Assembly: GCA_030280995.1 (NCBI GenBank)
Contig: JASXTE010000001.1
Span: 18,974,606-19,038,605 of the forward strand
Length of the DNA: 64,000 nt
Direction: 5' to 3'
Source: Hemileia vastatrix
Lineage: Eukaryota > Basidiomycota > Pucciniomycetes > Pucciniales > Zaghouaniaceae
This document shows, piece by piece, positions 21,933 to 34,111 of the stretch. The position numbers and the translations under genes are program-made. Each line of letters starts with the position of its first letter. Within the stretch, counting starts at the first letter, position 1. Below the pieces are notes generated by a model that saw only the letters and a program-made list of their open reading frames with translations, ran no database searches and was not told the DNA's origin.

Positions 21933-23368
21933 CTTAAAAGTTGATTATATGTGCTATAAATTTAATAATATTAAAAATTCGCTTTGACAGATCAATTTGT
22001 CTTAATAAGAACTATTTATTTGGCTACTCAAATGCATAAAAATAACACTTTTCAAATTTGGTGTTTTTTATGCCAGAAATGCCTCCTGGGTACTGGCCAC
22101 ATACTGCCTGCATTTTTCCTGTGAGAATAGCTTCATTTTTAGAAAATTTAGCTTTTTCACACTATAATTACCTCACATTCTATGCCCACTGTGGGGAAAC
22201 ACACTAAAATAGGCGACAGGTGCTTATTTAGTGTCCTAGCATAATTATAAATGCATTGACCCTCTTTATATGCACTAATTTCATTAATAACCTCATTCTT
22301 TGCACTATAATTCAATACCACGTTTGAATTTGCCTAAATTATTCAAGGATTTACCCGTGCAAGCACCTGCCAAGGACTGCATGTAGTTACCCCACATCTC
22401 ACGCCCTTTTTTGGGTATTTTGGTGGTTTCTCAGTCAATTTTGGTTATTTTTGAATGGGGATTTCACATATTATAATGTCATGATTAGCCCCAACATTTC
22501 TAAAGTTAATCCCCCTTTTTTTTAAGTAGTAATTAGTCTTAATTTTACCTTTTTGGCCTTTTATATTAATGTATAATATGCATATACTCTCTTTTTTGCT
22601 TATTCTTTATTTTTGATGGATTATCCCTATTACTACAAGATTTTGGCGGAGGATATCATTCTAATTATGTTAATAGTCACTCTTTTTGGCTCTGAAAATG
22701 TCTATTGGCTAAAATAAGGCGTCATTAACTGTGTATTGAGCTGGTAAATCATAGGGGGCATTGGGTAAGTAATTGTGTATAAAAGGAGGAGGTTTTTGGT
22801 CTTATTTTCTTCATTCTTTATCATTAAAAATAAACATATAACAAATAAAATTACAATACATATCAATAGTACTTATAATGTCTTTGAATATTATCTGAAT
22901 AAATTAAATCTGTTTTTCTACCAACCATAAAGATTGTAAGCCATATATAATTAGTGAGATTAGAATTACTGTGACCCTTATATTGATTTTTATTTTAATA
23001 CTTATTGGATTTGTACTGCAGTATTCATATAGGACCATTAAAATCTTCTAGATAAATGACCATTCAAGCTAGTTCACGTCTCTTTACTTGACCTCAGCCT
23101 GACAAAAACAGTCTACCCATGGTAAAAACACATGTATAATCTTAATTTTCTTCAGGTTACACCATTTAAATTGCTATGAAATCACTAACTATTCAAACCT
23201 TTTTTTCTGAAATTAATCTGTATCCATTCACCATCTATTGACCATGAATCACTGCTATTCACCCAGAAAGGAACCATTAGTCCCTTCCTCACCTGCATGT
23301 ACATGCAGAAGTATCTTTTTACACAAGCAGCATCTCCCTAATTCTTTTCAAGATAGAAGGGTACTGTA

Positions 23369-24157
23369 TGTCACGCGCCACATGACACTCAAGGCAAAAT
23401 CAGCTCATTAAATCAATAATACAGAGGTCTAAATCCATACTCGAAGCGTAGAAAGCAATTCTACATAGCAACTGCAAATTTCCTTTGTGTACTCACTATT
23501 CAACCGCACTAGTCTAAACTCTAAATCTAAATTAGTCAATCTCTCAATAGTGTGTCTTAGTCTTTTCCTCAATAAGCGACACACAGCGCAATAGTCGATG
23601 TAATAGTCCGCTAAAAGGTTTATTAAATATCTGTGGGTTATTAAAAAGGGATAGTGAGCATGGACGGAATGGTTAACGGATGTTAGGGAGGAGGGTCCAG
23701 GTGTAACGGGTGTATTTTGGTGGTCTGTGGTGTGAAAAATAATGGATGGGTATGTGGTCAATGCGAGGAGGAGTAATAGATATAAAAGGGGTTGGATTTT
23801 GGTTCGACATTCTATAGAATAAAATTATAAAACGTATATATAGTTAATAGTGGTAAAGCTTCAGGTTAAATCGTTATTAATGTATCTTTCCTTATTTTCT
23901 CAGTAATCATTTCTAAATCCTAAATCTTTGATTATTGAGTTTCCAACCCTTTGTGAGATCTTAAGAATCTTAATATCACCTTTAAATTATATTGGAATTC
24001 TTCTTGAACAAATCTCAAAGCAGTAGCTCTTCCTTTGAGTCATCTTCAAATCACTTCCTTGGAAATTTCCTCTGTGCTTCAAAGAAGTTTCTAAACTACC
24101 CTCCTCATCTCACTTCCAGGAACACACTTGACCTTGTGCTTAGATTGTCCGGTGACA
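23369..24157 (+). repeat. 5' LTR of copy B
   Basis: 789 bp, TGTCACGCGCCACATGACAC to TTGTCCGGTGACA, then GTATAATTTAATTCTCC as after the LTR of copy A. A promoter-like TATAAAAG is at 23,781-23,788 and is intact, about 375 bases before the LTR end. Confidence 0.93.
23781..23788 (+). promoter_or_regulatory. TATA-box-like sequence in the 5' LTR of copy B
   Basis: TATAAAAG in the same LTR position as 21,556-21,563 (copy A 3' LTR) and 31,357-31,364 (copy B 3' LTR). The unrelated 1.5-kb solo LTRs have the same box at 22,778 and 59,042, each followed by a GGAGGAGG tract. This is a plausible RNA polymerase II core promoter for the genomic transcript; the transcription start is not known. Confidence 0.5.
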
Positions 24158-24234
24158 GTATAATTTAATTCTCCGTAGTTCTCATTCTTTGGCACTACTA
24201 TGTCCTTTTTTTTCAGGTGTTTTAAATTCTTTAA

Positions 24235-25422
24235 ATGGCACCTGTTCAACGCACTCCTCCTACGGGCGCTACTACTAGGGCTCGCGCTAGAGGCAGGCCA
24301 ACAGCTACAGGGCCTGTTTCCTGCACTCACTCCTTTGAACCTCTTGACCTTAGGGAACAGGGAAATTCCGTCCAATCTGTAGAAGACATTCCCCAGAATT
24401 TCAATGATTCTAGCAAGGAAGAAGAAAGAGAGGATATGATGCATGAGGCACCATCTGCCCCTGCTACTCACCCTTCTGGTCAGCCTTCGGAACCTGGACC
24501 ATCTAATTCTCTGGAGGACTTCATGAGAATTTTCATGAAAACCCTCTCCAATCCAACGTCTTCAGAGGGATCTAAATTCAAAACTCCTTCCATGAAATCT
24601 CCTGATAAATTTGATGGAAAACATCCAGACAGATTGGGGCCCTTCTTGCAAACCTGCAAACTCCTGTTCCATAATGACCCTCGAACCTTCAATAACAACC
24701 AATCAAAGGTTGTTTACGCTTCTTCATTCCTAGCCGGAAAAGCAGCAAGATGGTTCGAACCTTATCTTCTCATGCTCTCTTTGACAGAAACCCACTTACT
24801 TATTAATAAATGGGAAAAGCTCAAAGAACAACTCTTTACGTTTTTTGGTTACCCTAATGAAACTGACAACACAGAAATTGAACTTGATTTCCTTTGCATG
24901 AGTGATAACAGTAAAGCCTCAAAATATATTTCGAACTTCAGAGCACTTCAAACTTGAGTAGGTTGGAATGATGCTCCCCTCAAGTATCATTTCAAAAAAG
25001 GACTTCCTTCAAGGATTCTGGATCAATTAAATATTGATGGTCAGAAGATGACTACTTTAACGGATTTAATGGATTGAACCCTCGAACTTGACGGCATTTA
25101 CCAAGGACAACTACAACATTGTCAATACGCCAACAAATCTCAAGGCCTAAATTTTAAATCGGGACCTTCTTCACACCCACGGACAACTCAATCCTCCTAG
25201 ACTCAATCCAAACCCAATAAGGGAAAGGACAAACCTTGACCAAAAGGCTCGACCCCAGGCAATATCAGCAAAGTACTGGATCCAAAAGGGGAACTTAAAG
25301 AAGCTGAGAGGAAGAGGCAAGCAGATAATGGGTTATGTATGTATTGTGGGGGAAAGCACAAACTTGAAAATTTTGTAATCTTGAAGGAAAGAGAATTTAC
25401 TAATTCAAGGTCAAAAAACTAG
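24235..25422 (+). pseudogene. Copy B gag
   Basis: Starts ATG 24,235 (MAPVQRTPPTG), 77 bases after the LTR, and is open for 240 codons. It has the same capsid blocks as copy A (SPDKFDGKHPDRLGPFLQTC, AARWFEPYLL). The first stop, TGA at 24,955, follows FRALQT where copy A has CGA (Arg); another TGA at 25,077 is shared with copy A. The zinc knuckle is CMYCGGKHKLENF: the His is kept but the last Cys is Phe, a different ligand loss from copy A. It ends at TAG 25,420-25,422 after AAAAAAC. Confidence 0.87.
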
Positions 25423-25455
25423 TAGATAGTTTACTTGTGTGCAAAGAAAACTATC
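25413..25455 (+). promoter_or_regulatory. Putative -1 frameshift signal (copy B)
   Basis: AAAAAAC at 25,413-25,419 in the gag frame, TAG stop, and a 5-base spacer. The hairpin arms are GATAGTTTACTT (25,425-25,436) and AAGAAAACTATC (25,444-25,455) around loop GTGTGCA. One T-to-A change leaves a single mismatch compared with copy A. Pol is again in the -1 frame. Confidence 0.78.
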
Positions 25456-28400
25456 TTATCTCGCCCAGTGCACAGAACCTCCATGTCTTAAGGACTGGAG
25501 TTGCCTTAAACCGCTTGAGATTCATTCTTCTCAAGGAGGATATCCCCTTCAGTTTTCTTATAGACTCTGGAGCTTCAATTTCTTTTGTCAGTTTATCTTT
25601 TGCCGAGAAGTTAAAGCTGAAATTCACAGATATCAATCAAACTCCAATATATTTGGTCAAATCAGAGGAGCCCAAATATTGGGTAAGTAAGAAAGTTTTA
25701 TGGGTTTTCAACTTTCCGAACTTTCCTTCCTTTGAGTGGGAATTATCATTCTTGTACACCCCAAGAATGGATAATACCATCCTTGGCCATGAATTTTTAA
25801 TGCATTGGAATCCTGAAATTGATTGGTTAGAGGGATTGATCACCCCACGCACTAAGTATATTTCTAATTCTTCAATGCAGGTCAATAGGGAGTTAAACAG
25901 CCCTCCTGACAATGTCCTGCTAGAGGACAAATCTCTGCCAGATGACTTGCAAGCATCTGATCTTTCTCTAAATGAGCTATTGGATAACTCTTCTAGCTCA
26001 GTCACTTCACTCAAAGAGGATTTAAATTGCCTCAAAGTTGTCAAATTATGCTCTCTCAATTCTGGTCTTCCCTCAACAGATTCTCTCAAAGATGATGAGG
26101 ACGACCAAATCAATGTTGAAGCCATTAAATCAACTCTACCCGAAATCTATCATGATTTCCTTGATGTTTTCTCAATCCACAAGGCCGATAAGTTACCACC
26201 TCATTGACCCTATGACTATCAAATAGAGTTAATAGGTCCAGTACCTCCGGCAGGTCCTGTCTATTCTTTTTCAAAGGACGTATCTCAAGTTCTTCAAGAC
26301 TAGATTGCAGAGAATGTAGCCAAAGGTTTCATAAGAGCCAGTAAGTCTCCAACCGGCTCCCCTGTTCTTTTTGTAAAGAAAAAAGACGGTAGCCTTAGGT
26401 TGTGTGTTGACTATAGAAAGCTCAACACAGTTACAAAGAAGAATGCATACCCAGTTCCTCCTATGTCATTGCTTCTTACCTTTTTTAATGGTGCTAATTT
26501 CTTTTCTAAAATTTATCTTATTGGCACTTATAATCTTATTTGCATTGCGGAAGGTCATGAACCACTAACTGCAATGCGCACTAGATTTGGTAGTTTTGAA
26601 TATTTAGTAATGCTTTTTGGATTATGTAACGCACCATCTACTTTTCAAACTTTTGTTAATGACATCTTTCAAGATGTTGTCAAACAATTTGTTGTCATCT
26701 ACTTAGACAATATTTTAATTTTCTCGAAGACACTGGATGAACATATTCATCATTTTCAACAGGTTCTAAATTGCCTTCGAGATCAGGGTCTCTACTCCAA
26801 GCTCAATAAATGTGAATTCCATCTTAAATCTATTGATTTTTTTGGGTTTACGTTATCCACTGATGGTTTAGTCATGGACAACAAGAAGGTCCAAAACGTC
26901 CTGGAATGGCCTGAGTCCAAAACCGTTAAATCCCTCCAAGGATTTTTGGGTTTTGCCAATTTCTATAGAAGATTTATTAAAGATTACTCTAAAACTATTT
27001 CCAATCTTACTTCACTTCTTAGAAAAGATATTCCTTTTGTTTTTACTTATACAGCATGAAAGGAATTTGAAGCATTGAAGACTGCATTTACCACAGCTCC
27101 AATTCTTTGACACTTTGATCCTTCTGCTTCGACAATAGTCGAGACAGACGCTAGCAATTATGCTATCACAAGGGTCATTTCTCAATTTAATCCTGAAACA
27201 AAATTGTTTCATCCTGTTGCTTTCGAATCACGCAAAATCATTGCAACAGAATTAAATTACAAAATTCATGACAAGGAGCTTTTAGCTATTATCCATTGTC
27301 TTAAAAAAAGGTGCTCTTTTCTTTTCAGCCTAGATAGTCCTTTTCAAATCGTGACTGACCATAATTCTTTGAAATACTTTATGTCTTCCAAAGTGTTAAC
27401 CAGGCGTCAAGCCAGGTGGGCTGAATTTTTGTCTCAATTTACTTTTGCTATTTCCTATCGCCAAGGTAAGAACTGCATTGTCCCAGATATCCTGTCACGT
27501 TGGGACAACGTTTACCCACAGCGGGGGGACACATTTGCTGACAAGAATCCAGCAAATTTGAAATCAATTTTCAATGAATCAATGTTAACGACTCATCAAC
27601 TTAATTTGATGACAATTCAATCTTTCCAAAATCCACTATCCAACATCCTTGAAGCTCAGTCAAAGGACAATTATTGTTTAGGGTTAAAAGACAAAATACT
27701 TTCAAAGCAAGGGGCCAAAAGATTTAGTGTTGAATCAGGTCTATTAGTTTTCAAAGGTAGATTAGTCATACCCAACAACAATGAAATAAAATTATGGATT
27801 TTCAATAGTTGACATGATTCTCCATTAGTTGGTCATTTTGGGGTTGATAAAACCTACCAGTTGATCTTGTTATGAGTTTAATAGGAATAAGGCTCCCCAT
27901 CACCAGAAGCATGGGTTGCTTCAACCGCTTCCTATTCCCTCTAAACCTTGTAAATCTTTATTGATGGATATTATTTCTCAACTTCCTCTCTCTAATAATT
28001 TTGATGCTATATTAGTAATAGTAGATAGATTTTCAAAGATGTCTATTTTCATTAAAACCACTACTACTGCTATAGCAGAATATTTGTCAAAATTGTTTCT
28101 AAAATATGTATTTTCCAAACATGGCTTACCTAATGATATTGTTTCAGATTGAGGCTCATTGTTTTTATCTAAATTCTGGACTCAATTCTGTCGACAACTC
28201 AATATCACAAGGAATCTCTCCACGGCCTATCATCCTGAAACCGATGGGCAAACGGAAAGGGTCAACCAAATCCTCAAACAATACCTTTGAATGTATGTCA
28301 GTTACCAACAAGACAATTAGACCACATGGTTACCATTGGCCAAATTCGCTTATAATAACTCGACTCATTCTTTGACATGACAATCTCCTTTCAAAACTGT

Positions 28401-29013
28401 TTATTGAAGACATCCTTGATTCAACTCAATCCATGTAGGAATTAGTCATCCTGCTGAACATTATCTTTGAACCATATCACGACTCCAAGAAGAATTTAAA
28501 TCAAATTTGGAATTAGCAATTCAAAGGTACAAGGAACAGGCTGACAAACATTGAAAATCTGCTCCTTCTTTTAAACCAGGCAACAAAGTATGGCTCAATG
28601 CACAAAACATTCAAACAACTCGACCATCAAAGAAATTGGCTGAAAAACGCTTGGGACCATTCGAAATCGACTCTGAAGTCTCTAAAACTGCATTTTGACT
28701 CAAGATACCTCCTAAATGGCGGGCTATTTAGCCTGTTTTCCATGTATTTCTCCTGGAACTTGCTTGAGAAACATACCCTGGCAGGAACCAACCTCCTCTG
28801 GAACTGGTCAAAGTAGAAGACCATCTAGAGTGGGAAGTAAGCTGTATCCTTGATTCAAGAATGCGCAAGGGGAAACTTCAATACCTCGTGGAATGGGAAG
28901 GCTTCCTCAATGACTCAGACAAATCATCCTGGGAACCAGCCATCAATGTTTCTAACACCCCTGAACTCCTAAAATCTTTTCATCTTAAATATCCTTTAAA
29001 ACCAAAACCTTAG
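25423..29013 (+). pseudogene. Copy B pol: protease, RT, RNase H, integrase, chromodomain
   Basis: Protease FLIDSGASISFVS is intact and sits in a 256-codon open stretch (25,437-26,207). RT is open from 26,400 to 27,059 with [38 protein letters not shown] and YLDN at 26,700-26,711. RNase H follows (27,204-27,812), with a TGA in front of HFDP shared with copy A. The integrase zinc region is truncated by a deletion near 27,865. The core has ISQLPLSNNFDAILVIVDRF and DGQTERVNQ. The chromodomain near 28,815-28,990 (YLVEWEGFLNDSD..SWEP) ends at TAG 29,011-29,013. Several stops coincide with copy A, for example at SP-preceding H*Q and at AF*LK. Confidence 0.9.
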
Positions 29014-29870
29014 AACTCTTTTTTATTCTTTTTTCTTCTTTCTCCTTTTTTTTCTTTTTTCTTTTCTTAAAATTCTTAAACTCCTTCTCTTCTAAAATCC
29101 TTACTCTGTTTTTTTTTCTTTTCTTCTTTCTTCTTCTCAAAAGTTTTTTTTCTTTTTTTCAACCTTCTTTAAACATAAATAAATTAATCAAATAAATAAA
29201 ATTAAATTAAATTAAATTGAGTTAATTTAATTTAAAATAAATTAAAAGTTAAAATTAAAAAATAAAATAATATAAAATAATAAAAATAAAATCTTAAAAT
29301 ATATTAAAATAAAATCTTAAAAATCAATAAATTCCTTTAAAATTTCTTTTTTCTTTTCAAACTTTCCTCCTTTTCCCTTATTTCTTTTTTTTTTCAAACT
29401 ATCAAAAAATTTTCACGAACTCAATGCAACAATCTTTCTCAAACTTTACTTCAACCTTTTAATTCTCTCTTTTAAAATTCTTCAAACAAATTACTTCTTT
29501 CTTTCAAATTCTTTTTCAAAAACTATTTTTTCTTCTTTCTCTCATTAAATTTTCATTTCAAACAAAAATTGTTTTCAATCAACTATTTTTTTTTCTTACT
29601 TAAATATTTCTTTTTTCAAAACTTAAAACTAAAATTCCTTCAGTTAAACATTCTTTCTTTTCTACTTTTAAAATTTAAAACAAAATTTTATTCAAATCTT
29701 TTCTTTCTTCCTTTTTTTTATTTTTTTTCTTTTCTTCTGTCAAAATCTTATAAAAATATATATCAACATTTTCAATTAAAACAACAAAATAAAACAAATA
29801 AATAAATAATTATACAAATTGCTTTCTACTTTTTTCCCTCCCTCTTTCTTCCTTTTCTTTTCCTTCCATT
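29014..29870. other. Low-complexity spacer (copy B)
   Basis: Alternating T-rich and A-rich tracts, homologous to 19,186-20,041. It lies between convergent pol and antisense gene ends. No gene is seen. Confidence 0.75.
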
Positions 29871-30829
29871 TCAAATTTTCTCCTGTTTTTTCTCTCGAAC
29901 CAATTTCTTCATTTTTTCCAAAACCACTCTTATCTCCTTCCTGCATTTCTCAATTACCTCCTCCTCTCCTATCGGTACCACTTCCCCAATTTCTAGTAAT
30001 TCTTTGGCCACATTGAAGGAAGCAGAATTGACAATCTTATTGACCTCACCGCTTAAATCTTCCATGAATCGAATTCATCGACCTTGCCAAGGTTTCTTCA
30101 ACTATACCTGGTCAAGAGTCTCTTTGTTGTCCTCCCTCAAATCAACCACTGGTTGATTTGCCTCAACTGGCAGCAATGGCGTAGCTTCCACAATCAGAAC
30201 TTCTGCGATGACATCTGAATTCTAAAACATAGGTCATCAGTAACAAAATTTTTTAAATAAAAGAAGAACAGTCTTACTTCGAACAATGGGTCAGCTTCTA
30301 AGAATAATTTTGGGGTGACTTCCACTGTCACTTCCTTCTCCTCTTTGTCATCCTCGATGACCATCTGCCGCTTCTTCGGCGTCCTTCTCAAAATAGGGAT
30401 TTCATCCTCATCTTCTTCAACTAATTCATCTACCTCTTCTTCGACCCCTCATTTCTTACTTGTGGCCTGGGTTACCCAGGTTGCCACAGTATCTTCAACC
30501 TCCTCCTCAGTCTCTCCCACCGGCTAATTGTCCCCAATCAATACGTCCCAAATATCTTTGACCACCTCTTTGGTCTTCGGTATTACCCAATATTTGGTTT
30601 TCTTAAATCGATGCTTGATGTCTGCATTTCTTGACAAGGCATCACACGCCACCCGTCTCCAGCGGAAAAACTGGCATTTCTGACAAGGACCTCGTGTTGC
30701 TGTGCTTTCAACGCAGAAGTACTCCATTGATTTGCAGACTTTGCAGGCTTGATAATACTGCTGGGTAATGATTCCACCATCTGATTTAGGGTGTGGAGGC
30801 GTGGGAGTTGGGGTAGGACAAGTCGACAT
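29871..30829 (-). pseudogene. Antisense accessory gene of copy B (two exons)
   Basis: ATG at 30,829 (MSTCPTPTPTPPHPK). Exon 1 is open for 101 codons through the Cys-rich part CKVCKSMEYFC..GPCQKCQFFRWRRVAC and on into KTKYWVIPKTKEVVKDIWD, longer than in copy A. A TAG follows IGDN, and the frame then continues through VATWVTQAT, acidic VDELVEEDEDEI and RRTPKKRQ. The intron is 30,222-30,277 (GTAAGA..TTTTAG), at the same codon position as in copy A. Exon 2 ends with FNVAKELLEIGEVVPIGEEE and EKCRKEIRVVLEKMKKLV, stop at 29,871. It has few internal stops compared with pol. The product is unknown; it is predicted small, charged and possibly Zn-binding. Confidence 0.78.
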
Positions 30830-30925
30830 AATAAAGTAAATTAATTAAAAGCAATAAGGGAGAGAAAGTAGTGTGTGAAATTATATCTCACACTCCAAGG
30901 AGCTTGCGTTTCATACCCAGGTATC

Positions 30926-31734
30926 TGTCACGCGCCATGTGACACTCGAGGCAAAAGCAGCTCATTAAATCAATAATACAGAGGTCTAAATCCATACTCA
31001 AAGCGTAGAAAGCAATTCTACATAGCAACTGCAACTTTCCTTTGTGTACTCACTATTCAACCGCACTAGTCTAAACTCTAAATCTAAATTAGTCAATCTC
31101 TCAATAGTGTGTCTTAGTCTTTTCCTCAATAAGCAACACACAGCGCAATAGTCAATGTAATAGTCTGCTAAAAGGTTTATTAAATATCTGTGGGTTATTA
31201 AATAGGGGTAGTGAGCATGGAGGGCATGGTTAGTGGAGGATTAAAGGGTTAACTGATGTTAGTGAGGAGGGTCCAGGTGTAACAGGTGTATTTTGGTGGT
31301 CTGTGGTGTGCGAAATAATGGATGGGTATGAGGTCAATGCAAGGAGGAGTGATGGATATAAAAGGGGTTAGATTTTGGTTCGACATTATTTGAAAATTAA
31401 ATTATAAAATGTATATATAGTTAATAGTGGTAAAGCTTCAGGTTAAATCATTATTATTGCATCTTTCCTTATTTTCTCAGTAATCATTTCTAAATCCTAA
31501 ATCTTTGATTATTGAGTTTCCAACCCTTTGTGAGATCTTAAGAAGCTTAATATTACCTTTAATTTATATTAGAATTCTTCTCAAACATATCTCAAAGCAG
31601 TATCTCTTCCTTTGAGTAATGTTTAAATCACTTCCTCGAACATTTCCTCTGTGCTTCAAAGAAGTTTCTAAACTACCCTCCTCATCTCACTTCCAGGAAC
31701 ACCCTCGACCTTGTGCGTAGATCATCCGGTGACA
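30926..31734 (+). repeat. 3' LTR of copy B
   Basis: 809 bp, TGTCACGCGCCATGTGACAC to ATCATCCGGTGACA, with TATAAAAG at 31,357-31,364. Followed by the target duplication CTGTA. Most differences from the 5' LTR that I noticed are C/T or G/A. Confidence 0.93.
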
Positions 31735-31739
31735 CTGTA

Positions 31740-32760
31740 AGGTAATTTGAGTGTGTTCTTTTTGTTTGAATAAATATGAATACTGTTCCTGTTAATTTTA
31801 AAATATGCTGTATTGGCTTTTTCTTGAAAGGTGTGGTGAGGTACTTTCGGAAGTGGTTTGTTGATATGGACAAAACTGAAACTTCCAGTAATTCAAACAC
31901 GTATAATTTTATGCACTTCATGTGAGGTTTTTATTCACTTTCTCAATATTCTTTAGAAATTTTTTCAAGCTTTAAGTTCCATAAGCTCTAACTTTCACTT
32001 AGTTCTGTTTCTATGCCCACTTAACAATAAATTTTTTTATTTGTTTTTAAATTTAAGAAAACTTACGCCAAGAATAAAAAAAAGCTTAAATTTCATATAG
32101 ATGTGAGAAATTTTTCAAAAATTTATTTTTTATTCAACTTTATTCTTGGAGACAATTCATAAATTAATGATTTTAACAGTTGTGTTTCTGAAATACCTTC
32201 AGGATAAATTGCATGACAAATGATACCATCTATCTTGATACTTTCATGTCAAGTGCTGCTATAACCAAGTCAAAAAATTTTGCAGCTGGAAATTTTTGCA
32301 AATTAAAAGTTTCACCTGAAAGAAAATATTCTCAATTCAAAATGAAATACTCTGTTCCTATCCTCAACCCCTTTGAGTTGGTAAATCTTTTTCTGCAAGA
32401 ACAAATTTTAACTTTTTTTCAAAATTTTGGAAAACTTTTTTGACTTACCTGTAATCTTATGAATCAAAAAACAGCAGGTTTGTGCAAATTTCCACAATAG
32501 AGATGAAAAATTTCTGAAAAATAGAACTAATTTATCATATTTACTTAGTTCTTTCTTACAATCTCACCTAAATAGTGACATGAAAGAACATTTTATCAAA
32601 TGGTTTTATTGGGCAGTAAATTCTATGTTGAAAAATCTTAAATGTAGTTCCAGATTAAGGGTGAGAAATATAAGGATAGGACCATGAGAAGTCTTATTTA
32701 CATTAACTTACAAATTCATAATTGGGGATTAAAAGTAGCAAGCATGGTTTTTCTATCTTT
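31740..32760. other. Unrecognised AT-rich sequence between copy B and a miniature element
   Basis: An open frame at 32,213-32,443 (+) encodes a 76-residue peptide with no recognisable family, and one at 31,682-31,921 (-) overlaps the LTR. Neither has a convincing start context or homology I can name. The sequence before the LTR at 23,110-23,363 would be contiguous with this if copy B were removed. Confidence 0.4.
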
Positions 32761-33021
32761 CACCACACAATATGGGGGGCGGACTTGCTAGCAAGTCCGC
32801 AACCTTGGACCCAAACTCACCATAGATTGAACACACATTGAGCTATTGATAAAGGAACCATACAATCAGGGATGAACACCACTCAGCAGAACAGTTTTAG
32901 GTGGGTGTTCAAGTAGAGTTCAGTATGGGTTCAGTCTGAGTTCAGTCTGAGTTCCATCTGAGTTCCATCTGAGTTCAGGTTGAGGACTTGCTAGCAAGTC
33001 CACCCCCTATATTGCGTAGTG
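32761..33021 (-). mobile_element. CACTA-like miniature element 2 (261 bp)
   Basis: Starts CACCACACAATATGGGGGGC and ends CCCCCTATATTGCGTAGTG. Perfect 18-bp palindromes GGACTTGCTAGCAAGTCC or close variants sit inside both ends. The flanks are TTT (32,758-32,760) and TTT (33,022-33,024), a 3-bp duplication. Its complement matches 2,154-2,413 along the full length with only scattered substitutions, which defines the family and its boundaries. Confidence 0.88.
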
Positions 33022-33330
33022 TTTAGCCTATAAATTGTGGCATTTATTTTTTTGGAATCATTGATTATAATTGAGTGATTCTACATTCTCTTAAAAAACT
33101 TTTAAATTATAATTGTGCAATTGTTGCACCCCAATACAAGCCAAAAATTTGTTGCAGTGTCAACCATTACCCATATGTCTTTTATCTAAACAAAAATTAG
33201 CCTCATTTTCTTCTTCCATTGCTTAAGTGTCAAGTAAATTCTTATCATTTATATTTACAATATTATTAACCTAAACTTCCTTCATTACTTCCTATATTAG
33301 ATTGAGGAGCCTTCAAGGTTACCTAATTAT

Positions 33331-34111
33331 GAGCTTAAAGTTAATGAACAAGCTGAAATAATTTGTATGGAAAAGGGTGGTTTCTCTCCAACTAAAATTT
33401 CTCAATCATTTGGTTTGACTTGAAAATCTGTTTCCTCCATTATTTCAAGGTAAGAAAAGTAAGGCCATTATCTAAATTTGAAACAAGCTTGTTGTCCACA
33501 TAAAATTTCAACTCATGACATTCACCAACTTTCATCACAAATCAAAAATAGACAAAAATTCAATTTGAATGAAAATTTAGAGACAATCACCCATTATATT
33601 TCCCTAAACACTTCTTTCAATAAAATTCATTCCATTGATTTTCAAAATTTCATTTCTGTTAAGAAACTTTCATCAATGAGGCACATCAGGCCAAGGAACC
33701 GAAATTTGCACTCAAAAATGCATCTTTGACAATTAATGATTGGAAAAAAATATCATGGACTAATTAATAGTCATTAAAAATTGGAAAACTCTTGCAAGAA
33801 ACTCTTTTTTGGAATATGTAGAATGAAACACAGGAGGATAAAAGCGGCAAACAGATGTTGGGTTCAGTTCACATACTGAATTGAATCAATTCAGTATGTG
33901 AACTAAACCCAACGTCTGGTTGCCACTTTTTTTCCCCTGTGAAAAATACCTGCAAGATTTTCTCCAACCAACCTTCAATAGTGGGTGCACCAATGCATTG
34001 TTTTCAGCATGGGATGCATTTCCTATTTCAATCTTAAAGAACTGTATAGCTTCTATGCCTTCTAGAATGCAAGCAGTTATTAATAATAAGGGTAAATCTA
34101 CTTGTTGGTGA
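33331..34111 (+). pseudogene. Tc1/mariner transposase, relic 2, catalytic core deleted
   Basis: The N-terminal helix-turn-helix reads LKVNEQAEIICMEKGGFSPT followed by KISQSFGLT and KSVSSIISR, the usual Tc1 paired-like DNA-binding start. The second DNA-binding part follows (CCPHKISTHDIHQLSSQIKN), then a block matching AHQAKEPKFALKNAS..DWKK near 33,690-33,755 just before the first catalytic Asp. The region that should hold the DDE residues is missing; a hairpin occupies 33,838-33,932. The C-terminus resumes with ALFSAWDAFPISILKNCIAS and MPSRMQAVINNKGKSTCW, stop TGA 34,109-34,111. Confidence 0.75.
33838..33932. repeat. Long hairpin (arms about 40 bp) inside the Tc1 relic
   Basis: The left arm starts AAAAGCGGCAAACAGATG and the right arm ends CGTCTGGTTGCCACTTTT. 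The arms pair through GTTCACATACTGAATTGA / TCAATTCAGTATGTGAAC with about four mismatches and almost no loop. It sits where the catalytic part of the transposase should be. Origin is unresolved: either a fold-back miniature element or an inverted duplication made during repair of an excision gap. Confidence 0.8.

Larger units (their letters stand above)
13154..23104 (+). mobile_element. Solo LTR (about 1.5 kb, family S), split by element A
   Basis: The LTR is in two pieces, 13,154-13,480 and 21,938-23,104, totalling 1,494 bp. It starts TGTCAGCCTGGATATCC and ends CTCAGCCTGACA. The flanks are AAAAC on both sides (13,149-13,153 and 23,105-23,109), a 5-bp target duplication. No internal retrotransposon region is attached, so it is a solo LTR left by recombination. 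An uninterrupted relative is at 57,874-59,374. A promoter-like TATAAAAG at 22,778-22,785 gives the + orientation. Element A inserted into it, duplicating CTTAA. Confidence 0.9.
23369..31734 (+). mobile_element. Chromodomain Ty3/gypsy retrotransposon, copy B (complete, 8.37 kb)
   Basis: LTRs are at 23,369-24,157 and 30,926-31,734, with target duplication CTGTA (23,364-23,368 and 31,735-31,739). It has the same internal order as copy A, including the antisense gene at 29,871-30,829, and much of the internal sequence is nearly identical. It lies 1.4 kb from copy A in the same orientation but has its own target duplication, so it is an independent insertion and not a tandem duplication. A short deletion around 27,860-27,876 removes the integrase zinc-binding Cys region and shifts frame. 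Confidence 0.95.

Noticed and set aside
24091..24471. 126-codon minus-strand frame at the gag start of copy B (and 14,342-14,614 in copy A)
   Set aside because: It is the complement of the gag N-terminus and the LTR-gag junction; no independent support.
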